Shown here: positions 49,992-57,847 of the stretch, in pieces
Numbering within the stretch: position 1 is the first letter of the stretch
Layout: the number at the start of each line of letters is the position of its first letter
Assembly: GCF_002160515.1 (NCBI RefSeq)
Contig: NZ_NFKS01000015.1
Span: 1 to 64,000, forward strand
Length of the DNA: 64,000 nucleotides
Source of the DNA: Anaeromassilibacillus sp. An172
Lineage (GTDB): Bacteria > Bacillota > Clostridia > Oscillospirales > Acutalibacteraceae
Reading direction: 5' to 3'
Made by a program: the position numbers and the translations under genes
Notes under the pieces: generated by a model
The model's input: only the letters and a program-made list of their open reading frames with translations
Database searches by the model: none
Told to the model about the DNA's origin: nothing

Positions 49992-51108
49992 CGAATACCT
50001 CACAGCTTTGCACGAAATAGGAGACAACAATCTGGCAGTACAGTTCATCTTGCAGGGTGACGCGGTGTATCTTGCCAGCAATCTCGTTGAAGGTCTCCAA
50101 ACGTGACTTGTTTGCTTTTTTCAGCCTCTTGTAAAAAGCGTGGATTTGATCCTGTATCTCGTCATAGTCGATTTCTCCGCGCTTGTCCAGGTTCATCATG
50201 ATTTCTTTTATCTGTGGGTAGTAGGTGGTAACATAACTGTTCACGGCAATGTAAAGAGCCATGTCCTGTGAGGGACTGAGCTTTTGCTTTATCTCTTTAG
50301 GATCGAAGGATGTGCCCACGAGTTCCTTCTCTCCGAGTTTTTTGACCTTTCGAATAACGCCTACGATGCCCTTTTCAAGCGGCAGGTCATCCAGCAGATG
50401 GACGCTCTGCTTGTGTGTGGACAATATGTTCTTTATTTCTTTCAGTTCCCTAGACAGCTTTTTACTGTCGTCCAGGAGATATGTAGCATAGCATTGCGGA
50501 CACATCGCTATCAGATTATCCGGCACGGCGGGCTTGCCCTTGTCAATCAGGCTTACCTCGTATGTGTGAACCGCCTTGCCTTTGTTGGTGATGGTCAGTT
50601 GTTTTCCGCAGCCGGGGAATGGACAGTAGCCGTCTGTCTCGCTCAATAGATAATCGCCGTATCGGATTTTCAGATCAGACGCAAGCTGTTGCTGCTGCTG
50701 TTTCTGCAATGCATCCTGTGGCACAAGCCCTGCGGATTCTTGGACGATTTCGACCATCCAGCCGGAAATTGCTTCAGCTACATTATCCGCATTGAGAGTT
50801 GCGTCATAGCCTTTCAGATCGTCTGCAAGAAGCCTCCTTGAAGCATCGCTGTGTTCGTTGATCCGCTCAACCATGACTTCCGGGGTGAGTCGATACACGA
50901 TAGAGCTTGCCAGTTTCTTGGGCAGTTTTCTTTTTGTATAGCTTCGAATCGTTTCGTCACTCAGCTTCACAGATGGGTCTTTGCCGGTTCCCCACTCGTC
51001 CTCAGTCACAGTCGTTAGCATCGCCATAAGCTCGCGGAAGAAGTACGGAACATCATCGCCATCGGCTAAATGCTTTTTCATGATAGGAAACAGCGTTTTA
51101 AATTCCAC
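49975..51108 (-). CDS. ABC-three-component system protein with zinc-binding segment
   Basis: This protein of about 377 residues is the first gene of the operon. A zinc-binding segment (YCPFPGCGKQL...VPDNLIAMCPQCYATYLL; Cys pairs with a possible HNH-like layout) lies in its middle, and the C-terminal helical part (YITQIKEIMM-like region with QDELYCQIVVSYF) leads into the middle component. I chose the GTG at 51108 (AAAGGAG upstream) or the ATG at 51081; the frame extends to 51237 but only from a TTG at the promoter. The third component gives such systems their effector or sensor role; which one is unknown here. Confidence 0.75.
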   Translation of the reverse strand: MEFKTLFPIMKKHLADGDDVPYFFRELMAMLTTVTEDEWGTGKDPSVKLSDETIRSYTKRKLPKKLASSIVYRLTPEVMVERINEHSDASRRLLADDLKGYDATLNADNVAEAISGWMVEIVQESAGLVPQDALQKQQQQQLASDLKIRYGDYLLSETDGYCPFPGCGKQLTITNKGKAVHTYEVSLIDKGKPAVPDNLIAMCPQCYATYLLDDSKKLSRELKEIKNILSTHKQSVHLLDDLPLEKGIVGVIRKVKKLGEKELVGTSFDPKEIKQKLSPSQDMALYIAVNSYVTTYYPQIKEIMMNLDKRGEIDYDEIQDQIHAFYKRLKKANKSRLETFNEIAGKIHRVTLQDELYCQIVVSYFVQSCEVFDAITK

Positions 51109-51137
51109 GTTGGCCTGACACTCCTTTACCAAGATTT

Positions 51138-51163
51138 GCACCACGACGCACCATGATGCACCA
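51138..51163 (-). repeat. Three TGGTGC repeats at 10-base spacing
   Basis: On the minus strand TGGTGC occurs at 51163-51158, 51153-51148 and 51143-51138, exactly one helical turn apart, between promoter and start codon of the ABC-3C operon. The phasing suggests cooperative binding of a regulator. Confidence 0.6.
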
Positions 51164-51251
51164 AGCCATCCCCAGATCGGCAAGGTGCATTTTCTATAAT
51201 GAAAGCGACTTCTGAAACGACTGGCGTGCAGGGTCAAAAGATATCAAAAAC

Positions 51252-51280
51252 AGTATAACACAAACGGGTTCAAAAATCAA
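51252..51280 (-). promoter_or_regulatory. Putative promoter of the ABC-3C/restriction operon
   Basis: On the minus strand TTGATT (51280-51275) and TATACT (51257-51252) are separated by 17 bases. The leader to the GTG at 51108 would be about 135 bases and contains the phased TGGTGC repeats. Confidence 0.6.
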
Positions 51281-51388
51281 ATAAATTATTTGCAAAAAGG
51301 ATGTGGTAGGACGATGAGCAGTGCGGTGCGACCACATATTCCGAAGATGGAAAAAATTATTTCAGAGGTTAAAAATGCGGTAGATATT

Positions 51389-51421
51389 TTTGACTGTGAC
51401 TTGAGGAATATCAAAATCCTC
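51389..51421 (+). promoter_or_regulatory. TTTGACTGTGACTTG element, copy 1, with hairpin
   Basis: The 15-base element (51389-51403) is directly followed by a GAGGA/TCCTC hairpin (51403-51421). The same element plus a hairpin of different sequence recurs at 52363 and 57010, each time upstream of a phage operon. Confidence 0.75.
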
Positions 51422-51550
51422 TCGTCAAAACCGGCTGCTCATTTCCATTGAACAGTGCAGGGTTGAATTTCTCGGAAGGAAGTAGAAGGAAATCGTCAGA
51501 TTTACCCTTCTCCCAAGGCTACCTGATAGGAGCCGGACAAGCAAGGTAAC

Positions 51551-51572
51551 AAGCGGGCAGACCGCTTTTACA
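51551..51572 (+). terminator. Terminator-like hairpin
   Basis: AAGCGG-GCAGA-CCGCTT followed by TTACAT. The U-run is short, so activity is uncertain. It precedes the structured leader of the sigma-like gene. Confidence 0.45.
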
Positions 51573-51599
51573 TAACAAAATATTTCAATGCCTGATTAC

Positions 51600-51778
51600 G
51601 TATAAGGGCAAAGGATACATATATCGGACGAGCTGCTGCGGCAGCGATAGTGCGATATGGAGTACCCTTTCTTCCTTATACTCTTTTACAGGCTGTAAGG
51701 TCGGGGTGGCTCCTGGGGCACTCCGGCCTTTATCTGTATCTGATGCCCTTTCCCAAGAATCAGGGGAAGGGACAATCA
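51600..51778 (+). promoter_or_regulatory. Structured leader of the sigma-like gene with sequestered RBS
   Basis: Three possible hairpins lie in series. One is around GCTGC/GCAGC near 51636. A 12-bp stem spans 51697-51730 (AAGGTCGGGGTG / CACTCCGGCCTT). A 9-bp stem spans 51746-51771 (CCCTTTCCC / GGGGAAGGG). The last one pairs the ribosome binding site of the gene starting at 51779. This would allow translational control. Confidence 0.5.
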
Positions 51779-52327
51779 ATGAAAACCAAGAAGACAAGAT
51801 GGGACAAGCGAGGCACTTACACATTCCAGTTCGATGACGGCACAAGCATTACCCTGCGTCCGGGCGAGGACGGTGTGACCGAGGCGGACATCAAAGTCCT
51901 GCACTCTCTGGACGATGCCGAAGTTTACAACAACATCAAAAACAGCCACCCGCCGATGACAGAGGCGGAGAAAGAGGAGAAAAAGAGATGGGAGGCGGAG
52001 CATCCCGGAGAGCGGTATCCGGCAAACTGGAACCTGTCCTTTGACCACATGGCCGGGGACGACGGTGACGAGGACAAGCTGGACAAAAGCCGCATTTTTT
52101 CCGAAACCTGCACCTACATGGAGACTGAGGACGAGACCGAAAAGGAGATGCTTGACCGAATCCTTTGGTTCCTGACCGACATTCAGCGGGAGGTTTACCG
52201 CCTGGTGAAGATTGTGGGACACACGCAGACAGAGGCGGCGGACATTCTAGGGACAAGCATTCCGAACATCAATAAGCATCTAAAAAAAGCGATGGCTCGG
52301 ATTGAGGAACAGAAAGAAAAAATGTGA
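51779..52327 (+). CDS. Phage sigma-like regulator (sigma region 4-type HTH)
   Basis: This 182-residue protein has an acidic N-terminal part and a C-terminal sigma-70 region 4-like HTH (LDRILWFLTDIQREVYRLVKIVGHTQTEAADILGTSIPNINKHLKKAMARI). It is the first gene of the right-hand phage module and probably directs early or middle transcription. The ATG at 51779 follows GGGGAAGGG, which is paired in a hairpin. An upstream in-frame start is unlikely because it would run through the structured leader. Confidence 0.8.
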   Translation: MKTKKTRWDKRGTYTFQFDDGTSITLRPGEDGVTEADIKVLHSLDDAEVYNNIKNSHPPMTEAEKEEKKRWEAEHPGERYPANWNLSFDHMAGDDGDEDKLDKSRIFSETCTYMETEDETEKEMLDRILWFLTDIQREVYRLVKIVGHTQTEAADILGTSIPNINKHLKKAMARIEEQKEKM

Positions 52328-52334
52328 TTTTTCC

Positions 52335-52363
52335 GGGCGGGGTTAAAATCCCGCCCATTTTCT
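52335..52363 (+). terminator. Terminator, GGGCGGG/CCCGCCC
   Basis: A 7-bp G+C stem with loop GTTAAAAT is followed by ATTTTCTTT. A nearly identical terminator stands at 56982. Both are directly followed by TTTGACTGTGACTTG. Confidence 0.9.
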
Positions 52364-52396
52364 TTGACTGTGACTTGTAAGGCAGATGACCTTACA
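52363..52396 (+). promoter_or_regulatory. TTTGACTGTGACTTG element, copy 2, with hairpin
   Basis: The element (52363-52377) runs into a perfect TGTAAGG/CCTTACA hairpin (52376-52396). The next gene has its RBS (GCGAGGTG) just after. It is a likely transcription start or processing module of the replication operon. Confidence 0.75.
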
Positions 52397-52412
52397 GAAA
52401 GCGAGGTGACAC

Positions 52413-52649
52413 ATGGCAATGAAACACAGAATCACCATCAATGTCACTGATCCGAACGGAAAGAAGGCTGCCGTGCTTCGCGGGGCGGATATGAGGCTCC
52501 CTGCAAGGCTCGTGAGGTTCCTCTTCGGGGACTTCCAGCAGGTCTATCTCCTCTCTCCGGGGCAGACAGTCGAATCCGTGAACATCAGTGAGGTCAAGGA
52601 AGGAGGAAAAACAGATGTCAAACATGAGCCAACTTGCAGCAGAACTTGA
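52413..52649 (+). CDS. Small phage protein of unknown function
   Basis: This 78-residue protein (MAMKHRITINVTDPNGKKAAVLRGADMRLPARLVRFLFG...) is basic and beta-rich. It is the first gene after the control element and precedes DUF2800/DUF2815 genes, as in many Clostridiales phages. GCGAGGTG precedes the ATG. It overlaps the next gene by 35 bases in another frame. No function is recognised. Confidence 0.75.
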   Translation: MAMKHRITINVTDPNGKKAAVLRGADMRLPARLVRFLFGDFQQVYLLSPGQTVESVNISEVKEGGKTDVKHEPTCSRT

Positions 52650-52998
52650 TGAACTGCGCCACTGCGGTGAAATCCTGATCGGCATCTCCGACACGCTCCG
52701 CGAGATGTTCAGCGGCAGCGAGGAAACGCAGGAAGCACAGGAAACACCTGCCGAAAAAACGAAGGGCAAGGCGAAGGCGGCGGCAAAGGCCGCTCCCGCA
52801 AAGGAGCCTGATAAACCCGCAGAGCTGGAAAAGCAGCTCACCCTTGCGGATGTCAGGGCGGTACTTGCCGAGAAGTCCAGAGCCGGGTTCACGGAAGAGG
52901 TCAAGGCGTTGATTGCCAAGCACGGCGCAGACAGGCTGTCGGAAGTGCCGGAGACTGAGTACGCCGCTTTGCTTGCGGATGCGGAGGTGCTGGGATGA
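52615..52998 (+). CDS. Phage protein with Ala/Lys-rich linker
   Basis: A 127-residue protein. A helical N terminus (SNMSQLAAELDELRHCGEILIGISDTLREMF) and an Ala/Lys/Glu linker (TKGKAKAAAKAAPAKEPDKP) are followed by a small helical domain (LTLADVRAVLAEKSRAGFTEEVKALIAKHG). That last segment recalls a small DNA-binding domain seen in phage ssDNA-binding accessory proteins. AAGGAGGAAAAACAG precedes the ATG. It overlaps the DUF2800 gene by four bases. Confidence 0.75.
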   Translation: MSNMSQLAAELDELRHCGEILIGISDTLREMFSGSEETQEAQETPAEKTKGKAKAAAKAAPAKEPDKPAELEKQLTLADVRAVLAEKSRAGFTEEVKALIAKHGADRLSEVPETEYAALLADAEVLG

Positions 52999-54122
52999 GT
53001 GAGAAGAAACACGCGGTGCTTTCCGCATCCTCGGCGCACAGGTGGCTTGCCTGCCCGCCTTCCGCTCTGGCCTGTGCCAGAGTGAAGGATACCGCAAGCG
53101 AGTATGCCCAACAGGGCACGGACGCTCACAGTCTTTGCGAGTACAAGTTGCTAAAAGCCCTGGGGGAGAAAGCGAAGGACCCGACCGAGAACCTTACCTA
53201 TTTTGATGAGGAGATGGCGGGCTGCACCAATGCTTATGCGGAGTTCGTGCAGGAGCAGGTCGAGACGGCAAAGCAGAAATGCGCCGATCCCATCGTTCTG
53301 GTGGAGCAGCAGCTTGACTTCTCGGAGTATGTGCCGGAGGGCTTCGGTACCGGGGACTGCGTTATCGTCGGCGACGGGACGCTCTCGGTGATCGATTTCA
53401 AGTATGGTGTGGGGATCGTGGTCGAAGCCGAAAGGAATCCGCAGATGATGTGCTATGCGCTCGGCGCGCTGGCGCTGTTTGACGGGATCTACGATATCGA
53501 CACGGTATCCATGACCATCTTCCAGCCGAGGCGCGAAAATGTCAGCACATTCGCCATCCCCAAGGAGGAACTGCTCACCTGGGCAAAGGAGGTGCTTGCG
53601 CCGACGGCAGAACTTGCCGCCAAGGGCGAGGGCGAATACTGCGCCGGAGAACACTGCCAGTTCTGCAAGGTGAAAGCCACCTGCAGGAAACGGGCTGAGT
53701 ACAACCTGGAGCTTGCCCGATATGACTTCGAGCCTCCCACCAATCTGGAGGACGCCGAGATCGAGACTGTTCTCGCAAGGGCGGATGAGCTGATCTCCTG
53801 GGCGGGCGACGTGAAGGAGTTCGCTCTCCAGGCGGCGCTGCAGGGAAAGCAGTGGAAGGACTGGAAAGTGGTCGAAGGTCGTTCCAACAGGAAGTACACA
53901 AACGATGACGCCGTCGCGCAGACGGTACAGAATGCCGGATACGATCCCTATGAACACAAGGTTCTGGGAATCACGGCAATGACCAAGCTGCTCGGCAAGG
54001 GCAGATTTGAAGAACTGCTCGGTGGGCTTACCTATAAGCCGCAGGGCAAACCGACATTAGTGCCGATCACGGACAAGCGTCCGGTCATGAATACGGCAGC
54101 AGAAGATTTTAAAGAAGATTAA
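52995..54122 (+). CDS. DUF2800 protein (Cas4/RecB-like PD-(D/E)XK nuclease)
   Basis: This 375-residue protein matches phage DUF2800: SSAHRWLACPPSALACARV, then ASEYAQQGTDAHSLCEYKL (nuclease His region), GTGDCVIVGDGTLSVIDFKYG (the D...D-x-K catalytic part) and a C-terminal Cys cluster EYCAGEHCQFCKVKATCRKRA, which fits a Cas4-like iron-sulfur site. Together with DUF2815 it probably acts in phage recombination. AGTGCTGGGATGAG places its start in the previous stop. Confidence 0.92.
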   Translation: MSEKKHAVLSASSAHRWLACPPSALACARVKDTASEYAQQGTDAHSLCEYKLLKALGEKAKDPTENLTYFDEEMAGCTNAYAEFVQEQVETAKQKCADPIVLVEQQLDFSEYVPEGFGTGDCVIVGDGTLSVIDFKYGVGIVVEAERNPQMMCYALGALALFDGIYDIDTVSMTIFQPRRENVSTFAIPKEELLTWAKEVLAPTAELAAKGEGEYCAGEHCQFCKVKATCRKRAEYNLELARYDFEPPTNLEDAEIETVLARADELISWAGDVKEFALQAALQGKQWKDWKVVEGRSNRKYTNDDAVAQTVQNAGYDPYEHKVLGITAMTKLLGKGRFEELLGGLTYKPQGKPTLVPITDKRPVMNTAAEDFKED

Positions 54123-54135
54123 GGAGGACAATACC

Positions 54136-54699
54136 ATGTCAAAGAATTTTGTAAATCCCACCAAGGTTATCACAGGAGCGGGTACCAGATGGAGCTATGC
54201 GAATGTCTGGGAGGCCAAGAGCATCAACGGCGGCGCGCCGAAGTACAGCGTGAGCCTTATCATCCCGAAGTCCGACACCAAGACCATCGAGAAGATCAAG
54301 GCGGCAATCCAGGCAGCCTATGAGGAGGGCGAGTCCAAGCTGAAGGGCAACGGCAAGACCGTACCCGCACTCTCCGTGCTGAAGACGCCTCTTCGTGACG
54401 GCGACCTTGAGAGGCCCGATGACGAGGCGTATGCTAACAGCTACTTCGTAAACGCCAACTCCGGCACGGCTCCCGGAATCGTGGATGCGGACAGGCAGCC
54501 AATCATTGACCATTCTGAGGTGTATTCCGGTGTATATGGCCGCGCCAGCATCAACTTCTATGCCTTCAACTCCAACGGCAACAAGGGTATCGCCTGCGGC
54601 CTGAACAATCTCCAGAAGATGCGTGACGGCGAGCCTCTCGGCGGCAAGACTCGTGCGGAGGATGATTTCGCGGACGATGACGAGGACTTCCTCGACTGA
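54136..54699 (+). CDS. DUF2815 protein (phage ssDNA-binding-like)
   Basis: This 187-residue protein has the DUF2815 pattern: GAGTRWSYANVWEAKSINGG, YSVSLIIPKSDTKTIEKIKAAI, then YANSYFVNANS and GRASINFYAFNSNGNKGIACGL, with an acidic tail (DDFADDDEDFLD) as in SSB proteins. It is probably a single-strand-binding partner of the DUF2800 nuclease. AAGGAGGACAATACC precedes the ATG. Confidence 0.92.
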   Translation: MSKNFVNPTKVITGAGTRWSYANVWEAKSINGGAPKYSVSLIIPKSDTKTIEKIKAAIQAAYEEGESKLKGNGKTVPALSVLKTPLRDGDLERPDDEAYANSYFVNANSGTAPGIVDADRQPIIDHSEVYSGVYGRASINFYAFNSNGNKGIACGLNNLQKMRDGEPLGGKTRAEDDFADDDEDFLD

Positions 54700-54710
54700 T
54701 CCTGAATATC

Positions 54711-54738
54711 GGCGGGCGGCGGGGAACCGCCGTCTGCC
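54711..54738 (+). other. Strong G+C hairpin with GGAA tetraloop
   Basis: A 12-bp stem (GGCGGGCGGCGG / CCGCCGTCTGCC) carries a GGAA loop. There is no U-run, so it is not a classical terminator. It may protect or attenuate mRNA between the DUF2815 and polymerase genes. Confidence 0.6.
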
Positions 54739-54758
54739 ACATAGCGAGGTAAACGAAG

Positions 54759-54923
54759 ATGGTTAGTGAAGTGTTCAATTTCCTGTGTTCCGCGCTCGTG
54801 GTTCTACTGCTTGCGGAGATTGCCGCGCTGGTATTCGTCAGTGTACATGAGTCTTTCCGTGAGAAGCGGAAGCAGATGAGACGGTACTACAGGAACAAGC
54901 GCAATCAGAAAAACGACAAGTAA
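54759..54923 (+). CDS. Small single-pass membrane protein
   Basis: This 54-residue frame has an N-terminal hydrophobic segment (FLCSALVVLLLAEIAALVFV) and a very basic tail (REKRKQMRRYYRNKRNQK). The AGCGAGGTAAACGAAG upstream contains an RBS. Small membrane proteins of this kind are common in phage early regions. The function is unknown. Confidence 0.65.
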   Translation: MVSEVFNFLCSALVVLLLAEIAALVFVSVHESFREKRKQMRRYYRNKRNQKNDK

Positions 54924-54982
54924 TGCGGACGGGGCGGCAGGGGTTAGTTACCTTTGCCGCCCTTTTGAAAAGGATGGTGCAT

Positions 54983-56971
54983 ATGAAATCATTGAGTATC
55001 GATCTGGAGACCTACAGTAGCTACGACCTGCAGAAATGCGGTGTTTACAAGTATGCGGAGGCTCCAGATTTTGAAATATTGCTGTTCGGTTATTCCGTAG
55101 ACGGCGGTCCTGCGGAAGTGGTTGACCTTGCCTGCGGCGAGGAGATACCGCAGGATGTCATTGATGCGCTCACGGATGATTCCGTCATCAAGTGGGCGTA
55201 CAACTGTCAGTTCGAGCGCGTCTGCCTCTCCCGCTATCTGTCCGACCGTGGCGTAATCCTCGATCCGTTCTATGACCGCCACGAACTGTCCACGGAGATG
55301 GCGAGGTACTTAAATCCTGAATGCTGGCGCTGCTCCATGATTTGGTCAGCATACATGGGGCTTCCCCGTTCGCTTGAGTCGGTCGGTGCCGTTCTCGGTC
55401 TTGAGGAACAGAAGCTAAAGGAGGGCAAGGATCTAATCCGTTATTTCTGCGTTCCCTGCAAGCCGACCAAGGCGAACGGCGGCAGGACAAGGAACCTCCC
55501 TGCCCATGATCCAGACAAATGGGATATGTTCAAGAAATACAACAAGCGTGATGTGGAGACAGAGATGGCGATACAGAAGCGGCTTGTCAATTATCCCGTG
55601 CCGGATTTCGTATGGGATGAGTTCCATATTGACCAGGAGATCAACGACAGGGGTATCATGCTCGATATGGACGTGGTCACAAACGCTATTGACTTTGATG
55701 AACGCTCCAAGAGCGAACTGGCTGAAGCTATGCAGGAACTGACCGATCTTGAAAATCCAAATTCCGTGGTGCAGATGAAGCAGTGGCTTGCGGACAACGG
55801 CATGGAGGTGGACTCCCTCGGAAAGAAAGAGGTAGCCGCCATGTTAAAGACCGCTCCTCCGAAACTGGCAGAGGTGCTGACGCTCCGGCAGCAGCTTGCC
55901 AAGTCCTCCGTAAAGAAGTATCAGGCAATGCAAAATTCTGTTTGCGCCGATAACAGGTGCCGAGGGATGTTTGCTTTTTACGGGGCCAACAGGACGGGCA
56001 GGTTCGCGGGGCGTATCGTGCAGTTGCAGAATCTGCCTCAGAACCACATCCCCGATCTGACACAAGCCCGCTCCCTTGTGAAGTGCGGCGATTACGAGGC
56101 GTTGGAGCTTCTGTACGAGAACGTGCCGGAGGTGCTGTCGGAACTGATTCGCACAGCGTTTGTGCCAAAGCCGGGATACAAGTTCATCGTGTCGGACTTC
56201 TCCGCTATCGAAGCTCGTGTGCTGTCCTGGCTTGCCGGGGAGAAGTGGCGGATGCAGAACTTTGCCGAGGGCGGCGACATTTACTGCGCCACGGCGGAGA
56301 GGATGTTCCATTGCAAGGTGGTAAAGCATGGCGAGAACGGCGAGCTGCGCCAGAAAGGCAAGCAGTGCGAATTGTCCTGCGGATACGGCGGTTCGGTCGG
56401 CGCATTGAAAGCGATGGGCGCTTTGGAGGCGGGAATGCAGGAGGACGAACTGAAACCGCTGGTGGATGCATGGCGGTCGGCGAATCCGAAGATTGTAGAG
56501 TTCTGGTGGGATGTCGACCGTGCGGTTATGAAGACTGTCCGTGAACACGTCCCCACAAGGGTGAAGAATATCCGATTTTCTTGGAAGAGCGGGATGCTGT
56601 TTATCATGCTCCCGTCCGGCAGGCAGCTTGCCTATGTGAAACCGAGGATCGGCGAGAACCAGTTCGGCGGCGACTGCGTGACCTACATGGGTGTCGGCGG
56701 GACGAAGAAGTGGGAGCGGCTGGAAAGCTACGGTCCCAAGTTCGTGGAGAACATTGTGCAGGCGATCTCCAGGGACATCCTCATGTATGCCATGAAGACA
56801 CTGCGGTGTTGCAGCATCGTTGCCCATGTGCATGACGAACTGATCATAGAGGCGGACAAGCGGATGTCGCTTGACGCTGTATGTGAACAGATGGGACGGA
56901 CGCCGCCCTGGGCGGAGGGCTTGCTGCTCCGTGCGGACGGGTACGAGACCGATTTTTATAAAAAAGACTGA
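54983..56971 (+). CDS. Phage family A DNA polymerase
   Basis: This 662-residue polymerase has a 3'-5' exonuclease-like N terminus (SIDLETYSSYDL) and polymerase motifs A (FIVSDFSAIEARVLSWLAGE), B (RQKGKQCELSCGYGGSVGALK) and C (IVAHVHDELIIEA). It copies the phage genome. The ATG at 54983 follows AAAAGGATGGTG; upstream in-frame starts lack an RBS. A terminator follows directly. Confidence 0.97.
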   Translation: MKSLSIDLETYSSYDLQKCGVYKYAEAPDFEILLFGYSVDGGPAEVVDLACGEEIPQDVIDALTDDSVIKWAYNCQFERVCLSRYLSDRGVILDPFYDRHELSTEMARYLNPECWRCSMIWSAYMGLPRSLESVGAVLGLEEQKLKEGKDLIRYFCVPCKPTKANGGRTRNLPAHDPDKWDMFKKYNKRDVETEMAIQKRLVNYPVPDFVWDEFHIDQEINDRGIMLDMDVVTNAIDFDERSKSELAEAMQELTDLENPNSVVQMKQWLADNGMEVDSLGKKEVAAMLKTAPPKLAEVLTLRQQLAKSSVKKYQAMQNSVCADNRCRGMFAFYGANRTGRFAGRIVQLQNLPQNHIPDLTQARSLVKCGDYEALELLYENVPEVLSELIRTAFVPKPGYKFIVSDFSAIEARVLSWLAGEKWRMQNFAEGGDIYCATAERMFHCKVVKHGENGELRQKGKQCELSCGYGGSVGALKAMGALEAGMQEDELKPLVDAWRSANPKIVEFWWDVDRAVMKTVREHVPTRVKNIRFSWKSGMLFIMLPSGRQLAYVKPRIGENQFGGDCVTYMGVGGTKKWERLESYGPKFVENIVQAISRDILMYAMKTLRCCSIVAHVHDELIIEADKRMSLDAVCEQMGRTPPWAEGLLLRADGYETDFYKKD

Positions 56972-56981
56972 TAGTTTTTTC

Positions 56982-57010
56982 GGGCGGGGTTAAAATCCCG
57001 CCTTTTTTCT
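56982..57010 (+). terminator. Terminator after the DNA polymerase, near copy of 52335
   Basis: GGGCGGG, loop GTTAAAAT, CCCGCC, then TTTTTTCTTT. The stem and loop are the same as at 52335. Confidence 0.9.
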
Positions 57011-57042
57011 TTGACTGTGACTTGAAGGGGCAATGGCTCCTT
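57010..57042 (+). promoter_or_regulatory. TTTGACTGTGACTTG element, copy 3, with hairpin
   Basis: The element (57010-57024) is followed by an AAGGGGC/GCTCCTT hairpin with loop AATG (57025-57042). The stem sequence differs from the other two copies while the shape is kept. Confidence 0.75.
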
Positions 57043-57068
57043 ACGATTCACGGAAGGAGGACTATCAG

Positions 57069-57413
57069 ATGGATGTATTGGAGATTCGCTACGAGAACGG
57101 ACACATGACGATCAATGTCCCTGTGTATTTCCCATGCCTCCAGAAACACGCAAGGAAGCTCTTCCCACTGATAAAGCGTTACTGCACCGGGGATGACAGG
57201 GCGGCTCTCGGCCGTTACCTGTTCCTTCTCCGGGCTTTTTTGCAGGCGCAGATGGAAACGGGAGACGGCTTTTCCGGCGTGCCGCCTGATTGGGAGTACG
57301 GCAGCAGGTTCGTCACATACAGCGTGACGGAGCGGAAGTCGCTCTATAAGCGGGCTGACAGTAACTACAGGCTTTATTGCAAATTGGAGGTAGACGACGA
57401 ATGGATGAAATGA
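57069..57413 (+). CDS. Hypothetical phage protein
   Basis: This 114-residue protein (MDVLEIRYENGHMTINVPVYFPCLQKHARKLFPLIKRY...) has no recognised motif. GGAGGACTATCAG precedes the ATG at 57069. It is the first gene after the third control element and overlaps the next gene by 13 bases. Confidence 0.75.
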   Translation: MDVLEIRYENGHMTINVPVYFPCLQKHARKLFPLIKRYCTGDDRAALGRYLFLLRAFLQAQMETGDGFSGVPPDWEYGSRFVTYSVTERKSLYKRADSNYRLYCKLEVDDEWMK

Positions 57414-57847
57414 AGTACAACAGCGAGGGATATTACGATCCCACCACCTATGAGGCGCTCATGAAGATCGAGCAGGAGGAACGAGCCGCGAGAAAGGCGG
57501 CGAACTACCGTCCGCTCGTGTATATCTGCTCCCCTTATGCCGGGGACGTGGAGAAGAACACCTGCAGGGCGAGGAACTATAGCCGTTTCGCCGTGGTCAA
57601 GAGGGCTATCCCGATTGCTCCCCATCTGCTCTTCCCTCAGTTCATGTCGGAGGACACGGAACGTAGCCTTGCTCTTTTCATGGGCGGCGTGCTGCTTGGC
57701 AAATGTGACGAGGTGTGGGTGTTTGGCAGTCGGATCACAGAAGGGATGCGTGAGGAGATTGACAAAGCAGAGCGGCTGAAAAAGAAGATCCGCCGTTTTT
57801 CGGAAGAACTTGAGGAGGAACAGATAGATGAGCGGATGGAGATATAA
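57401..57847 (+). CDS. DUF4406 / nucleoside 2-deoxyribosyltransferase-like protein
   Basis: This 148-residue protein has a Rossmann-like pattern: RPLVYICSPYAGDVEKNTCRARNYSRF, IAPHLLFPQFMSED, FMGGVLLGKCDEVWVFGSRITEGMREEI. This matches the DUF4406 family related to nucleoside 2-deoxyribosyltransferases, which act on (modified) nucleotides. GGAGGTAGACGACGA precedes the ATG. A nucleotide-metabolism role in phage replication is inferred. Confidence 0.8.
   Translation: MDEMKYNSEGYYDPTTYEALMKIEQEERAARKAANYRPLVYICSPYAGDVEKNTCRARNYSRFAVVKRAIPIAPHLLFPQFMSEDTERSLALFMGGVLLGKCDEVWVFGSRITEGMREEIDKAERLKKKIRRFSEELEEEQIDERMEI

Noticed and set aside
55844-56833. 329-codon minus-strand open frame inside the DNA polymerase gene
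   Set aside because: It is antisense to polymerase motifs A to C. High G+C makes long antisense frames likely, and its product looks non-protein-like (His/Arg/Leu-rich).
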